Shown here: positions 51,007-60,688 of the stretch, piece by piece
How the letters are laid out: every line of letters begins with the position of its first letter
Numbering within the stretch: the first letter of the stretch is position 1
Assembly (NCBI RefSeq): GCF_025971945.1
Contig: NZ_JAPDHW010000003.1
Coordinates: forward strand, 186,001 to 250,000
Length of the DNA stretch: 64,000 nucleotides
From: Chryseobacterium kimseyorum
Lineage (GTDB): Bacteria > Bacteroidota > Bacteroidia > Flavobacteriales > Weeksellaceae
Direction of reading: 5' to 3'
Notes under the pieces: model-generated
The model's database searches: none
Told to the model about the DNA's origin: nothing
The model's input: only the letters and a program-made list of their open reading frames with translations
Position numbers and translations under genes: made by a program

Positions 51007-53517
51007 ATGAAGAAAGTCATTTTATCGATTGCAATATTGGGAGCTTTGTTTTCCGGCAATGTATCTGCACAAACTGAAACTTCAGGCAGAGAAAAAGTCT
51101 ACAGAGCGACATCAGCAAAAGTTACAGAGCTGAAACACACCAAACTTAAAGTCAGTTTTGATTATCAGAAAGAGCAGATGAATGGGGAAGAGTGGTTAAC
51201 AGCTTCACCTTATTTCTATGCAACAAACGAGTTGATTCTGGATGCTAAAGGGATGTTGATTCACGAAGTGGCTTTGGATAACAATGGCAAAAAATCTCCT
51301 TTAAAATATGATTACAAAAATGATGTTTTAAAAATTACTTTAGATAAAACCTATCAGAGAAATCAGGATTATACGGTGTACATCAAATATACTGCCCGTC
51401 CAAATGAAGTGAAGCAGGAAGGAAGCATGGCAATCAGCGATGCGAAGGGTCTTTATTTCATCAATGCACAGGGTCAGGATCCTGATAAACCAACCCAGAT
51501 TTGGACACAGGGAGAGACTGAATCTTCTTCTGCATGGTTTCCGACCATTGATAAGTCAATCCAGAAAACAACTCAGGAAATCTACATGACGGTGCCTGAT
51601 AAATATGTCACCCTTTCAAACGGTCTCCTAAAGGATTCTCAGAAAGAATCTAACGGCTTAAGAACCGATCATTGGGTGATGGACAAAAGACATTCGACTT
51701 ACCTTTTCTTCATGGGGGTCGGTGAATATGCAGTTGTAAAAGATAAATGGAAGAATATTGCCGTAGACTATTACATCGAGAAAGAATATGAGCCTTATGC
51801 AAAACAGATTTATGGAAACACTCCTGAAATGATTGAGTTTTTCTCAAAAAAATTGGGTTACGATTATCCATGGTCAAAATATGCTCAGATTTCTGGTAGA
51901 GATTACGTAAGTGGTGCCATGGAAAATACTACTGCAACCCTTCACGGAAGTGATATTTTACAGAAACCGGGACAGCTAATCGATGAGAACAAATGGGAAG
52001 ACACTATCGCTCACGAATTATTTCACCACTGGTTTGGTGATCTGGTAACCGCAGAAAGCTGGAGTAATCTGACGGTCAACGAATCTTTTGCCAACTACTC
52101 AGAATATCTTTGGAACGAGTATAAGTATGGGAAAGATCAGGCAGATTATCACCAGATGGAAGATGTAGGTCATTATATTCATAATCCTTCAGACTTCAAA
52201 AAAGATCTGGTAAGATTTGATTATGCGTCACGGGAAGATGTGTTCGATTTGGTAACCTATCAGAAAGGTGGCGGAATTCTTCACATGTTGAGAAATTACC
52301 TGGGAGATGAAGCGTTTTTTGCCGGAATGACTGACTATCTGAAGACGTATGAATATAAAAATGCAGAAGCTCATCAGTTAAGATTATCATTTGAGAAAGT
52401 ATCAGGGAAAGATTTAAACTGGTTCTTCAATCAGTGGTATTTCGGTAGCGGACATCCAAAATTGAATTATTCTTATACTTTTGAGCCTGTAAAAAAACAG
52501 GTGACTGTAGTGGTAAATCAGTCTCAGGAATTACCTTTTGAGTTTCCTTTGACCATTGATGTTTACGATAACGGAAAACCAAAAAGACAACAGGTTTGGG
52601 TGAATGCGGCTGCAAAAAACACATTCAGTTTTGATGTTTCAAAAAATCCGGATTTAGTGAATATCAATGCCGACGGAATTTTGGTTGCTGATGTAAGCGA
52701 GACCAAAACTCCGGAGCAAAATCTAATGCATTTTACAGGATCAAAAGAATTTAAAAGCAGATATAACGCTTTAAATGCAATTAAAGACCAGGTAGGAAAA
52801 AATCCTGCTGCAACCAAATTATTGGCAGCAGCTTTAAAAGATCCATATTTCAGAGTGAGAGAAAAAGCTTTGGAATTAATGGATTTATCCAATGCTGAAC
52901 AACTGAAAGCTTTAGGAACAGAGGTTGAAAAATTAGCTTCAAATGATCCTAAAACTTTAGTGCAGGGTGCAGCAATAGCAGCATTGGCAAAAACAAAAGA
53001 TAAAAAATACTTATCAATATTTGAGAAAGGAGCCAACGCAGTCTCAAACTCTGTACGAGGAAATTCTGTAGCGGCAGCGTTGGAAGTTGACCCTACAAAA
53101 GCAAATGCTTTGGCAGATAAAATCGATCTAAATGGTGCTTCCGAAGATTTATTGAGTAAAATGCTTCCGATTATTGTTAAAAATAAGGTAACGTCTCAAA
53201 TGTCGAATATTGCTCCAATGGTTGCTTTCTATCCATTTTTAAAATTCCAGAATCCGGAATTGGGGAAAGTCGCAGAAGAAGGTTACAACTGGATTATGAC
53301 ATCTGATAACCTAAAAGCGACAGAAAGTATTACTAAGATTTTAGGTCAGGCAAAAGGACAGATGGGCGAAAATCCTCAGGTAAAAATGATGGTTTCCCAA
53401 ATGTTGAAAGATGGCTTAAATAAAAAAATGGAACTTCTGAAACAGAATCCTCAGAAAGCAGCAAGTATCAATCCTCAGATTAACGCAATCAACAAAGCGA
53501 TCGAAAATTTCAAATAA
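51007..53517 (+). CDS. M1 family aminopeptidase
   Basis: An 836-residue exported zinc aminopeptidase (signal to about NVSAQ22). The exopeptidase motif GAMEN precedes the zinc site HELFHHWFGDL (ligands His336 and His340, catalytic Glu337) and the third ligand Glu359 in NESFANYSEY. The C-terminal ~240 residues form a helical HEAT-like domain (AALKDPYFRVREKALELM). AAAGGAAAGAG just before the ATG is one of few purine-rich leaders here. Removes N-terminal residues from peptides in the periplasm. Confidence 0.94.
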   Translation: MKKVILSIAILGALFSGNVSAQTETSGREKVYRATSAKVTELKHTKLKVSFDYQKEQMNGEEWLTASPYFYATNELILDAKGMLIHEVALDNNGKKSPLKYDYKNDVLKITLDKTYQRNQDYTVYIKYTARPNEVKQEGSMAISDAKGLYFINAQGQDPDKPTQIWTQGETESSSAWFPTIDKSIQKTTQEIYMTVPDKYVTLSNGLLKDSQKESNGLRTDHWVMDKRHSTYLFFMGVGEYAVVKDKWKNIAVDYYIEKEYEPYAKQIYGNTPEMIEFFSKKLGYDYPWSKYAQISGRDYVSGAMENTTATLHGSDILQKPGQLIDENKWEDTIAHELFHHWFGDLVTAESWSNLTVNESFANYSEYLWNEYKYGKDQADYHQMEDVGHYIHNPSDFKKDLVRFDYASREDVFDLVTYQKGGGILHMLRNYLGDEAFFAGMTDYLKTYEYKNAEAHQLRLSFEKVSGKDLNWFFNQWYFGSGHPKLNYSYTFEPVKKQVTVVVNQSQELPFEFPLTIDVYDNGKPKRQQVWVNAAAKNTFSFDVSKNPDLVNINADGILVADVSETKTPEQNLMHFTGSKEFKSRYNALNAIKDQVGKNPAATKLLAAALKDPYFRVREKALELMDLSNAEQLKALGTEVEKLASNDPKTLVQGAAIAALAKTKDKKYLSIFEKGANAVSNSVRGNSVAAALEVDPTKANALADKIDLNGASEDLLSKMLPIIVKNKVTSQMSNIAPMVAFYPFLKFQNPELGKVAEEGYNWIMTSDNLKATESITKILGQAKGQMGENPQVKMMVSQMLKDGLNKKMELLKQNPQKAASINPQINAINKAIENFK

Positions 53518-53538
53518 TAAATCAACCTATATTTTTTT

Positions 53539-53567
53539 AAGCATCTCCACATCGGAGGTGCTTTTTT
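53539..53567 (+). terminator. Terminator after the M1 aminopeptidase gene
   Basis: AAGCATCTCC pairs with GGAGGTGCTT, followed by T residues. Confidence 0.9.
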
Positions 53568-53837
53568 ATTTTCCATAATCTGTTATAACTGAAATACATT
53601 GTGTTCTTTTCTAAGTCGAACGCCTTTGCCTCAAATTATTATATTATTGAATCGGCTAAACTTCGTTTTGCGAACTTAAAAACAGTGAGTTGTAAATAAA
53701 TCTTTGTGGACTTTGCGTAAATAATAATTTTTTGTATAAACGCCAAGTATTTAAATTAATAATTCCTCAAAAATTTAGACGATAATGAAGTTTTTTTTGC
53801 GTTATCTTTTATAAATTCGTTTTAAAATTAAACAATT
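53568..53837. other. Intergenic region upstream of HMG-CoA synthase
   Basis: About 270 AT-rich bases with no gene. No exact -7 box was found near the ATG at 53838. Confidence 0.5.
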
Positions 53838-55166
53838 ATGAGTTTTGGAATTGAGGCAGCAAGTTACTATGTACCATCTTTGTATTTGGAAATTAAAGAC
53901 TTAGCAGAAAAAAGAGGAATTGAACCGGCAAAATTAGAGAAGGGTTTAGGTTTACATAAAATGGGCTTTCCGGATTTGCATGAAGATGCTGCAACTTTTG
54001 CGGCTGAAGCTTTACTTAAATTAATCAGAGACTACGAAATCAACCCAAAAGATATTTCAAGAATTTATTTAGGCACAGAGAGCGCAATCGATGCCGCAAA
54101 ACCTACTGCTTCCTACGCAATGCAGATGGTAGAAAAGGTCTTGGAACCTGAGTTTGGTAAAAGATGTTTCAAAAACTGTGATATCGTGGATCTGACTTTT
54201 GCCTGTATTGGCGCAGTAGATGCACTTCACAACTCTCTGGATTTTGTAAGAGTAAATCCTGATAAAAAAGCCATCGTCATCGCAAGTGATTATGCAAAAT
54301 ACGAGTTGGCTTCTTCAGGAGAATACACTCAGGGCGGCGGTGCTGTATCGTTGTTGATTTCTGCAAAACCTGATTTAATTGAAATCGAAAATCATTGGGG
54401 AGTCGCTACAGAAAGTGTTTTTGATTTCTTTAAACCGAGAAGGCATTTTAAAAAGGAAGATTTGACAAATGCGCCTGAAAACTTTCCGGATAAAATCGAA
54501 ATTTTCACAGACGAGCCGGTTTTTGACGGACAGTATTCCAATCAGTGTTATCAGGACAGAATCAGAGAAGCGTACGAACATTATAAAGAAGTTTCAGGTC
54601 AAGAAAAACCTTATCAAAACTGGAAATATTTAATCTTCCATCTTCCTTACGCATTCCATGGTAAAAGAGTTTTTACTGAAATTTACAGCTTAGAAAACGG
54701 ACTTTCCTACTCGAATCCTCAAGAACAGAAAGCGGTGGCAAAATCTGAAGATTATTTGAAATTTATCAGTGATAAGATCGAGAAGACACAGCGTGCATCG
54801 TCTGAGATCGGAAACATGTACACCGCTTCGATTTTTATGGCCTTACTTTCAGGTTTACAGACTTCTTTTAGTGAAAAAGAAGAATTGGCGGGACAGGAAA
54901 TAGGATTTTTAGGGTATGGAAGCGGTTCAAAATCTAAAGTTTTTGCCGGAAAAGTTTCTGAAAACTGGAAAACCGTCGTTGAAAAATGGAATTTATTTGA
55001 AAATTTGAATGAACGTTTAGCCATTGATTTTGATACGTATGAAAAACTCCACAGAAAACAGCTTGAACATTCTGTAAATCCTGGTTACACTGGTTTTGGA
55101 TTAGAGTCTGTCGAACATGAAAATCCGGTCTTATTAGGAGCAAGATATTACGGTTTTAAAGAATAA
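53838..55166 (+). CDS. mvaS: Hydroxymethylglutaryl-CoA synthase
   Basis: Condenses acetyl-CoA with acetoacetyl-CoA to HMG-CoA, the first committed mevalonate-pathway step. The thiolase-fold protein (442 residues) has the acetylated Cys123 in DLTFACIGAVDAL, an early acid in LGTESAID, and FHLPYAFHGK near 270-279 for the catalytic His. It gives the pathway that feeds the prenyl synthase at 20538. Monocistronic, convergent with the AraC gene. Confidence 0.9.
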   Translation: MSFGIEAASYYVPSLYLEIKDLAEKRGIEPAKLEKGLGLHKMGFPDLHEDAATFAAEALLKLIRDYEINPKDISRIYLGTESAIDAAKPTASYAMQMVEKVLEPEFGKRCFKNCDIVDLTFACIGAVDALHNSLDFVRVNPDKKAIVIASDYAKYELASSGEYTQGGGAVSLLISAKPDLIEIENHWGVATESVFDFFKPRRHFKKEDLTNAPENFPDKIEIFTDEPVFDGQYSNQCYQDRIREAYEHYKEVSGQEKPYQNWKYLIFHLPYAFHGKRVFTEIYSLENGLSYSNPQEQKAVAKSEDYLKFISDKIEKTQRASSEIGNMYTASIFMALLSGLQTSFSEKEELAGQEIGFLGYGSGSKSKVFAGKVSENWKTVVEKWNLFENLNERLAIDFDTYEKLHRKQLEHSVNPGYTGFGLESVEHENPVLLGARYYGFKE

Positions 55167-55177
55167 AGAATTACAGG

Positions 55178-55204
55178 AAGCATCTCATTGAGGTGCTTTT
55201 TTTA
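55178..55204 (+). terminator. Terminator after HMG-CoA synthase
   Basis: AAGCATCTC pairs with GAGGTGCTT, then T residues. It also sits at the 3' end of the convergent AraC gene, but lacks a T run on that strand. Confidence 0.8.
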
Positions 55205-55205
55205 G

Positions 55206-56126
55206 TTAGAAACTAATTACCCCATTCTGGTAGTTCTTCGGTGTCACCCCAACCAACTGTTTAAAAACTCTTGTAAAGTAATTTGTATCAGAAAAACCAG
55301 TCTGGTAAGCAGTTTCCTTAATGCTGTTGTTTAAAGCTAAAAGTTCTTTCGCCTTGCTGATTCTTTCCTGAAGAATAAAATCATTTGGTGAGGTTCCCAA
55401 CTCGTCTTTAAACATTTTGAAGAAATTAGATTTGCTCACATAAGCCAGTTTTGCAATGCTGTCGATAGAAAGTTTCTGATGGATGTTGTTTTTAATATAG
55501 TCCACTACAAAACCGATTCTGGATTTATTTTTAGCCAAATTTTTCTCTACCATACTTCTTGCCTGTGTCTGCATAAGTCTTATTAAAAGTTCTTTTAAAG
55601 CAAAATCAGCCATAATATCTTTCTCGGAATTATCATCCATGGCGATTCTCATAATATTGTTGGTGGCCGCTGCCAATGATTTATTATTAAATAAAAAATA
55701 CTCGTCGAGTTGCAGATTCCAGGATGAGGTTTCATCTACTTTCGCGAAATTATAGTTCAGATGATTCAAAGAGTTTTCGATAAACTCAGGATTTAAACTT
55801 AAAGAAATACATTGAGTGGGTGTCTCATCAGACTCCGGAAAATCAATGACCATCGTCTCACCGGGCGCAACCAAAACACTTTCTCCCGGGAAATAATCGA
55901 AATAGTTGGTTTTGTTTTCCAGCTTCATGTATTTTCTGCCCTGCAACATTGCTGTGAAAGCGATCGTATCAAAATGCAGTTTTATATCAAACGCAGACTT
56001 GTGAGTCTCATAGATGCTGAATTCACAGTTGTTGAGATTAAATTTAGTTTGATTTTCAACTAAGTTTAAAAGCTGACTTTCCTTCTTTAATGCAGGAGTA
56101 TTCAATAAAAACTTATGATCATTCAT
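55206..56126 (-). CDS. AraC-family transcriptional regulator
   Basis: A 306-residue regulator with an N-terminal AraC-type sensor region (about 1-190) and a C-terminal double helix-turn-helix (about 205-303): LSIDSIAKLAYVSKSNFFKMF and the signature FSDTNYFTRVFKQLVGVTPKNY. It diverges from the aldehyde dehydrogenase gene 180 bases away and most likely controls it, perhaps in response to an aldehyde or alcohol. The effector is not identifiable. Confidence 0.92.
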   Translation of the reverse strand: MNDHKFLLNTPALKKESQLLNLVENQTKFNLNNCEFSIYETHKSAFDIKLHFDTIAFTAMLQGRKYMKLENKTNYFDYFPGESVLVAPGETMVIDFPESDETPTQCISLSLNPEFIENSLNHLNYNFAKVDETSSWNLQLDEYFLFNNKSLAAATNNIMRIAMDDNSEKDIMADFALKELLIRLMQTQARSMVEKNLAKNKSRIGFVVDYIKNNIHQKLSIDSIAKLAYVSKSNFFKMFKDELGTSPNDFILQERISKAKELLALNNSIKETAYQTGFSDTNYFTRVFKQLVGVTPKNYQNGVISF

Positions 56127-56156
56127 TGCTAAATTTATTTAAGTTGCGACTTCTAT

Positions 56157-56164
56157 CAAATATA
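56157..56164 (-). promoter_or_regulatory. -7 box for the AraC gene
   Basis: TATATTTG on the minus strand, about 31 bases before the ATG at 56126. Confidence 0.5.
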
Positions 56165-56306
56165 GAAATTATATGATTAAAAACATGTTAAGGAAATACT
56201 AAAGTCTGGCTTCTACACTATTTTGAAGTTTTTTTGTAGGATTTTGCTATTTCTTTTATTGTAGTCGGTGTAATTTGGTTGAAGATAAAATCAAAACAAT
56301 ACTAAT

Positions 56307-57836
56307 ATGAGCACAGCAACAGAACAAAAATCAGACACGGTCTTACAGTGGCCGGAATTCAAAAAGCAATATGACAACTTCATTAATGGTGAGTTTACCG
56401 CACCGGTTAACGGAAATTATTTTGATGTAATTTCTCCCGTTGATGGAAAAGTTTTCACCCAGGCAGCGCATTCGTCAAAAGAAGATTTAGAACTGGCAGT
56501 TAATGCAGCCGAAAAAGCGTTCCAGACGTGGAAAGATACATCGTCTACTGAAAGAAGCGTTATTTTAAATAAAATTGCCGACAGAATCGAAGAAAATCTG
56601 GAGTATTTGGCAACGGTAGAAACCATTGATAACGGAAAAGCAGTAAGAGAAACTTTAGCTGCAGATTTACCTTTGGCAGTCGATCATTTCAGGTATTTTG
56701 CTTCAGTAATCAGAGCAGATGAAGGTTCGCATAACGAACTGGATAAAGATACGGTTTCATTAATCGTGCACGAGCCGCTTGGCGTGATCGCACAAATTAT
56801 CCCATGGAATTTCCCGATTTTGATGGCAGTTTGGAAACTGGCTCCGGCATTGGCCGCAGGAAACTGTGTAGTCTTAAAACCGGCAGAAAGTACACCGATT
56901 TCAATCTTGGTTTTAATCGATTTAATTAAAGATTTACTTCCGGCGGGAGTGGTGAATATTGTCAACGGTTTCGGAGCGGAGCTTGGAAGAGCTTTGGTGA
57001 CGAATCCGAAAATAAACAAGGCTGCGTTTACCGGTTCTACTGTAACAGGTCGTTTGGTAATGCAGTATGCCACAGAAAATATCATCCCGGTGACTTTGGA
57101 ATTAGGTGGAAAATCTCCCAACGTTTTCTTCAGCTCGGTGATGGATGCAGATGATGAATTTTTAGACAAAGCCGTAGAAGGTGCAGTTCTTTTTGCGCTT
57201 AATCAGGGTGAAATTTGCACAGCTCCTTCAAGATTATTGGTTCAGGAAGACATTGCCGATGCATTTATCGCGAAAGTAATTGAAAGAGTGAAAGCGATCA
57301 AAGTTGGAAATCCTCTGGATAAAACCGTGATGATGGGAGCGCAGGCTTCAAAAATTCAGAAAGATAAAATTTTGTCTTACATTAAATTAGGAAAAGAAGA
57401 AGGTGCTGAAGTGTTAGTGGGTGGTGATGTGAATCATGTAGGTGAAAACCTTGAAGAAGGATACTACATTCAGCCAACGATTTTCAAAGGAAACAACAGA
57501 ATGAGAATCTTCCAGGAGGAAATTTTCGGACCTGTTTTAGCGTTTACGACTTTTAAAGATGAAGAAGATGCAATTAAAATTGCCAACGACACGATCTATG
57601 GATTGGGTGCAGGAGTTTGGACGAGAGATGCGCATCAGCTGTACAATGTGCCACGTCAGATTCAGGCGGGTAGAGTTTGGGTGAATCAATATCATTCTTA
57701 CCCTGCAGGAGCGCCATTTGGTGGGTACAAGCAGTCGGGTATCGGTAGAGAAAACCATAAAATGATGTTGGATCATTACCGTCAGACAAAGAACATGTTG
57801 ATCTCATACAGCAAAAACAAATTAGGTTTCTTTTAA
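56307..57836 (+). CDS. NAD(P)-dependent aldehyde dehydrogenase
   Basis: A 509-residue aldehyde dehydrogenase similar to the ExaC/acetaldehyde dehydrogenase II group. The general base is in LELGGKSPN (about 269-277) and the nucleophile is Cys304 in [19 protein letters not shown] near residues 170-177 and the C-terminal [14 protein letters not shown] also fit. It oxidises aldehydes to acids in the cytoplasm. The divergent AraC regulator and downstream DUF779 gene form the usual neighbourhood of this subgroup. Confidence 0.93.
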   Translation: MSTATEQKSDTVLQWPEFKKQYDNFINGEFTAPVNGNYFDVISPVDGKVFTQAAHSSKEDLELAVNAAEKAFQTWKDTSSTERSVILNKIADRIEENLEYLATVETIDNGKAVRETLAADLPLAVDHFRYFASVIRADEGSHNELDKDTVSLIVHEPLGVIAQIIPWNFPILMAVWKLAPALAAGNCVVLKPAESTPISILVLIDLIKDLLPAGVVNIVNGFGAELGRALVTNPKINKAAFTGSTVTGRLVMQYATENIIPVTLELGGKSPNVFFSSVMDADDEFLDKAVEGAVLFALNQGEICTAPSRLLVQEDIADAFIAKVIERVKAIKVGNPLDKTVMMGAQASKIQKDKILSYIKLGKEEGAEVLVGGDVNHVGENLEEGYYIQPTIFKGNNRMRIFQEEIFGPVLAFTTFKDEEDAIKIANDTIYGLGAGVWTRDAHQLYNVPRQIQAGRVWVNQYHSYPAGAPFGGYKQSGIGRENHKMMLDHYRQTKNMLISYSKNKLGFF

Positions 57837-57849
57837 TTAATAAATATTT

Positions 57850-57967
57850 AGGGCGTGCCCGTTTTCCCCGTTTGTCACGGGGAAAAACGGTCGGGCTATC
57901 CAGGGCTGCACTTCGTTTCGGTGCTTCGCACCGGCGAGTTCCTCGCCGCCCTTCCTATCCCTCACGC
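57850..57967. repeat. GC-rich cloverleaf-like dispersed element
   Basis: A 118-bp stretch markedly richer in G+C than its surroundings. Outer ends GCGTG (57853-57857) and CACGC (57963-57967) are complementary. Inside are three perfect hairpins: TTTTCCCCGT with ACGGGGAAAA (57862-57886), CGGTGC with GCACCG around TTC (57919-57933), and GGCGAG with CTCGCC around TTC (57933-57947). Ends of the form GGGCGTGCCC and CTATCCCTCACGC recur, to my recollection, in many Bacteroidota genomes. Confidence 0.7.
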
Positions 57968-58008
57968 AAAAGTTGTGTGCAAAACACATCACTATATTTG
58001 GTTTATGT

Positions 58009-58044
58009 AAAGTCTGACAATGCTTGTTTTGTCAGACTTTTTTT
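58009..58044 (+). terminator. Terminator downstream of the aldehyde dehydrogenase and repeat element
   Basis: AAAGTCTGACAA (58009-58020) pairs with TTGTCAGACTTT (58029-58040), then T residues. It is about 170 bases after the dehydrogenase stop, beyond the GC-rich element. Confidence 0.85.
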
Positions 58045-58179
58045 AACTTTATAAAATAGTAGACAAAGACTAAGCTCGGCTCAATAAAAGTTTAACAAAC
58101 CAAATTTTGTTTGAAAGACATAAATCCGACCTAGGAAATGGAGGCGTTAAGAAAATAAACTGTATGAACGTAAAAAAAT

Positions 58180-58330
58180 TCTTCTGTTCGAAGCGCGACA
58201 CAAATATTCAACCGAAGAAAATAATAAACTCTCGCGCAAGCTTAGAATTTTTTAGTGAGTACAGATTATTTTTAGCAGGACTTTCCAGTCTTGATTTTTT
58301 GGTTCTTTTGGATTAAGCCAAAAGAACAGA
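58180..58330. repeat. Probable dispersed intergenic repeat upstream of DUF779
   Basis: A region without a gene that ends in a 10-bp hairpin GTTCTTTTGG/CCAAAAGAAC (58302-58327), preceded by GAATTTTTTAGTGAGTACAG and CTTTCCAGTCTTGATTTTTT. I recall this wording as a recurrent Flavobacteriia intergenic sequence; not verifiable here. Confidence 0.4.
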
Positions 58331-58373
58331 GAAATTTAACTGAAACCAATAAACCTTTTTGAAGAAGATCATT

Positions 58374-58760
58374 ATGGAAGCAAAAAAAATATCGAGACTC
58401 TCAGTTACAGAAAAAGCCCTCGAGCTCATTTGGGAACTTGAAAAAAAGCACGGCGAGCTTATGTTTTACCAAGCCGGAGGATGTTGTGAAGGTACACAGC
58501 CACAATGTTTCGAGAAAGGAGGCTATTTTCCGAGAATGAATGATGCCATGATCGGAACCATCAACGGTCACGAATTTTGGATCGACCGCGACCTCTTTGA
58601 ATATTGGCAGTATTCCCATTTTACATTAGACGTTTTAGAAGGCTTCGGCCCTGGCGGATTTTCTTTGGAAACCCCTTTAGGAAAAACATTTAAAGTGCAT
58701 TATAAATTATTTACAGCGGAAGAATTAAAAAAATTGGAAGAGGTAAAACGGAGCGAGTAA
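58374..58760 (+). CDS. DUF779 domain protein
   Basis: A 128-residue protein of DUF779, a family almost always encoded beside acetaldehyde-type aldehyde dehydrogenases and of unknown activity. Conserved cysteines in YQAGGCCEGTQPQCF (about residues 33-47) suggest metal or thiol chemistry. The start is ATG 58374; the TTG five codons upstream is less likely. It has been separated from the dehydrogenase by about 540 bases of repeat and terminator sequence, so it may be transcribed on its own. Confidence 0.88.
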   Translation: MEAKKISRLSVTEKALELIWELEKKHGELMFYQAGGCCEGTQPQCFEKGGYFPRMNDAMIGTINGHEFWIDRDLFEYWQYSHFTLDVLEGFGPGGFSLETPLGKTFKVHYKLFTAEELKKLEEVKRSE

Positions 58761-58762
58761 TT

Positions 58763-59293
58763 TTATTCATAGCTTGTGAACTGCTTGTTTTTCTGAACGA
58801 TAAAATTTAATTCTCTTTCAAAATCATATTTACATTTTTTTATATTTGTTTTTAAAATAAAATATTGAGTGATTGTTACCAATATTGGAATGACAATAAA
58901 GATATAATTTTCGTTGTTTTGAATTTCTTGTGATGTGATAAAAAGGAAAAGAAGAATTGCTATTATAGAAGCTATAAAAGGATAAATGAAGGGAGTGAAT
59001 TCTATTTTAATAACTGTTTTATTCTTTTCTTCTACAATATTTCCTTTTATAATAGAACGATAAATATTAATATCAAATAAATGTTTTCTTCTTTTTATAA
59101 TAAAGTTGTCTACATTGATCAATCCTCTGTATTCAAATCTTGTAGGGATTCCATGATCAGGAATTAAAGATATGAAACTTGTATCTGTTTCGTAGGTGAT
59201 TTTTTTTAAACTTTCAACAAATTCAGATTTATCCATGTCAATATTGAAAGTCAAATGATCATACAATCCTATGTTTTTAAAAAATAAATTCAT
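58763..59293 (-). CDS. Hypothetical membrane protein (176 aa)
   Basis: A 176-residue protein: a soluble N-terminal part (about 1-100) followed by two membrane helices (PFIYPFIASIIAILLFLFI near 101-119 and YIFIVIPILVTITQYFIL near 129-146) and a charged C-terminal end. No family was recognised. It sits 12 bases after the symporter gene on the same strand and may be co-transcribed with it. Confidence 0.7.
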   Translation of the reverse strand: MNLFFKNIGLYDHLTFNIDMDKSEFVESLKKITYETDTSFISLIPDHGIPTRFEYRGLINVDNFIIKRRKHLFDINIYRSIIKGNIVEEKNKTVIKIEFTPFIYPFIASIIAILLFLFITSQEIQNNENYIFIVIPILVTITQYFILKTNIKKCKYDFERELNFIVQKNKQFTSYE

Positions 59294-59305
59294 AATAAAT
59301 ACTCA

Positions 59306-60505
59306 TCAAACCTTCACAAACCGATTTACAAACATTGCCGCCACAATATCTCCAACAGCATTTAAAACTGTTGCCAGAGGATCTACCAAAGTTCCGATAA
59401 TAATCACCGCAGGAATCGCTTCCTGTGGCAACTGATAGACAGAAATCATCAGCATTTCCCCAATATATCCGCCATTGGGAATTCCGCCTGCAACAATACT
59501 GACAAAAACAGTAATTCCTAAAGCTAAAAGAAGATTAGACGGTTCAAAAAAATCTCTTCCGATAATCTGAAATGCAACGTAGATTTTAATAATGGATGAC
59601 ATCGACGAACCGTTTTTATGAAGTGTCGTTCCAATCGGGATTACCAGATTAGCAATCGAACTCGGAATACCGATTTTGGATGCGGCTACTAAGTTTGTAG
59701 GCATGGTTGCGAAACTGCTGCAGGTACTTAATGCGGTGAGTGTAGGTAAAATGGCGTTGGTCCAGAAATTTTTTATTCCGTTTTTTCTGTCTGCGATAAA
59801 GGCGTAAAGTGAAAAAAACACGAAGAAGTAAATAATTCCTGAAATATAGTAAAGTCCGAGAGGCTTAGCATAAAAACCGAAAAGCTGAGGTCCAAGCGTT
59901 GCTACCTGATACGCAAAGTAGGCACCCAAACCAATTGGCGCAATTTTCATAATCATCAGAAGCAGTTCTTTCATCACTTCATAACCCGAGGCAATGAAGA
60001 GTCTGAAAGGCTTACCGTTTTCTCCGGATTTTCTCGCAGCAAATCCGGTAAGGAAGGCGAAAATCAGTAGTGCCAGCATGTTTTTCCGTGAAAAAAGTTC
60101 GGTGAATTCTCCAACGGTAAAGAAGCTTACAATCCTGTCGCCCCAGTTTTCTTCCTTTGCCGCTTCAGCTATAATTTCAGAACTTCCCGAAATCGAGGAC
60201 ACGGGAAATAAATAAACCATTCCGATGGTGAAAATAGCAGCAATTAAAATGAACAAGAGAAAGGTAAATGCCATTGCAAAAATGATTTTACCAAACTTCG
60301 ACTGCTGTTCAAGAGAAGATATAGAATTGGAAACCGCAAAAAATACCAATGGAACAACGCTCACAAAAAGCAAATTCAGAAAAATATCTCCCAGCGGTTT
60401 AATGTATTCCACAATTTGTGGAGCAACAACACCGATGATGCTGCCGACGGTAATTCCGAGAAGAAGAAAAAGAATTCCTGAATAGTTTTTTAAAACCTCT
60501 TTCAT
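59306..60505 (-). CDS. Dicarboxylate/amino acid:cation symporter (DAACS family)
   Basis: A 399-residue inner-membrane transporter of the glutamate/aspartate/C4-dicarboxylate group. The serine-rich re-entrant loop is seen in ALSTCSSFATMPTN, and a family-typical IPIGTTLHKNGSSM occupies the place of the usual NMDGT region. The second loop region VAGGIPNGGYIGEM and the end VDPLATVLNAVGD also fit. It takes up acidic amino acids or dicarboxylates with protons or sodium. Substrate not determined. Confidence 0.9.
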   Translation of the reverse strand: MKEVLKNYSGILFLLLGITVGSIIGVVAPQIVEYIKPLGDIFLNLLFVSVVPLVFFAVSNSISSLEQQSKFGKIIFAMAFTFLLFILIAAIFTIGMVYLFPVSSISGSSEIIAEAAKEENWGDRIVSFFTVGEFTELFSRKNMLALLIFAFLTGFAARKSGENGKPFRLFIASGYEVMKELLLMIMKIAPIGLGAYFAYQVATLGPQLFGFYAKPLGLYYISGIIYFFVFFSLYAFIADRKNGIKNFWTNAILPTLTALSTCSSFATMPTNLVAASKIGIPSSIANLVIPIGTTLHKNGSSMSSIIKIYVAFQIIGRDFFEPSNLLLALGITVFVSIVAGGIPNGGYIGEMLMISVYQLPQEAIPAVIIIGTLVDPLATVLNAVGDIVAAMFVNRFVKV

Positions 60506-60654
60506 ATGAAGGTAATTTTAATTTTTAAATGGTTATCTGTGATGATCTGTCTTTATTGGTTTTGTGATTTCAAGACAGTACCGGTGATTCCATGCGGTGA
60601 TTTTTAGTAAAGATAGATTTATTTTTTAACAATTTCTTAGATAAATCTTCGGCT

Positions 60655-60671
60655 TAATTTTGGTAAATTTG
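60655..60671 (+). promoter_or_regulatory. -7 boxes for cbpA-cbpM
   Basis: Two overlapping-phase matches, TAATTTTG (60655-60662) and TAAATTTG (60664-60671), lie 26 and 17 bases before the ATG at 60689. Confidence 0.5.
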
Positions 60672-60688
60672 AGTAAACAATCGTTTCT

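Noticed and set aside
57872..58054. 60-codon arginine-rich frame in the GC-rich element
   Set aside because: It is the translation of hairpin repeat DNA, with composition unlike local genes.
58107..58316. 69-codon frame upstream of DUF779
   Set aside because: Lies in probable repeat sequence; no recognisable domain.
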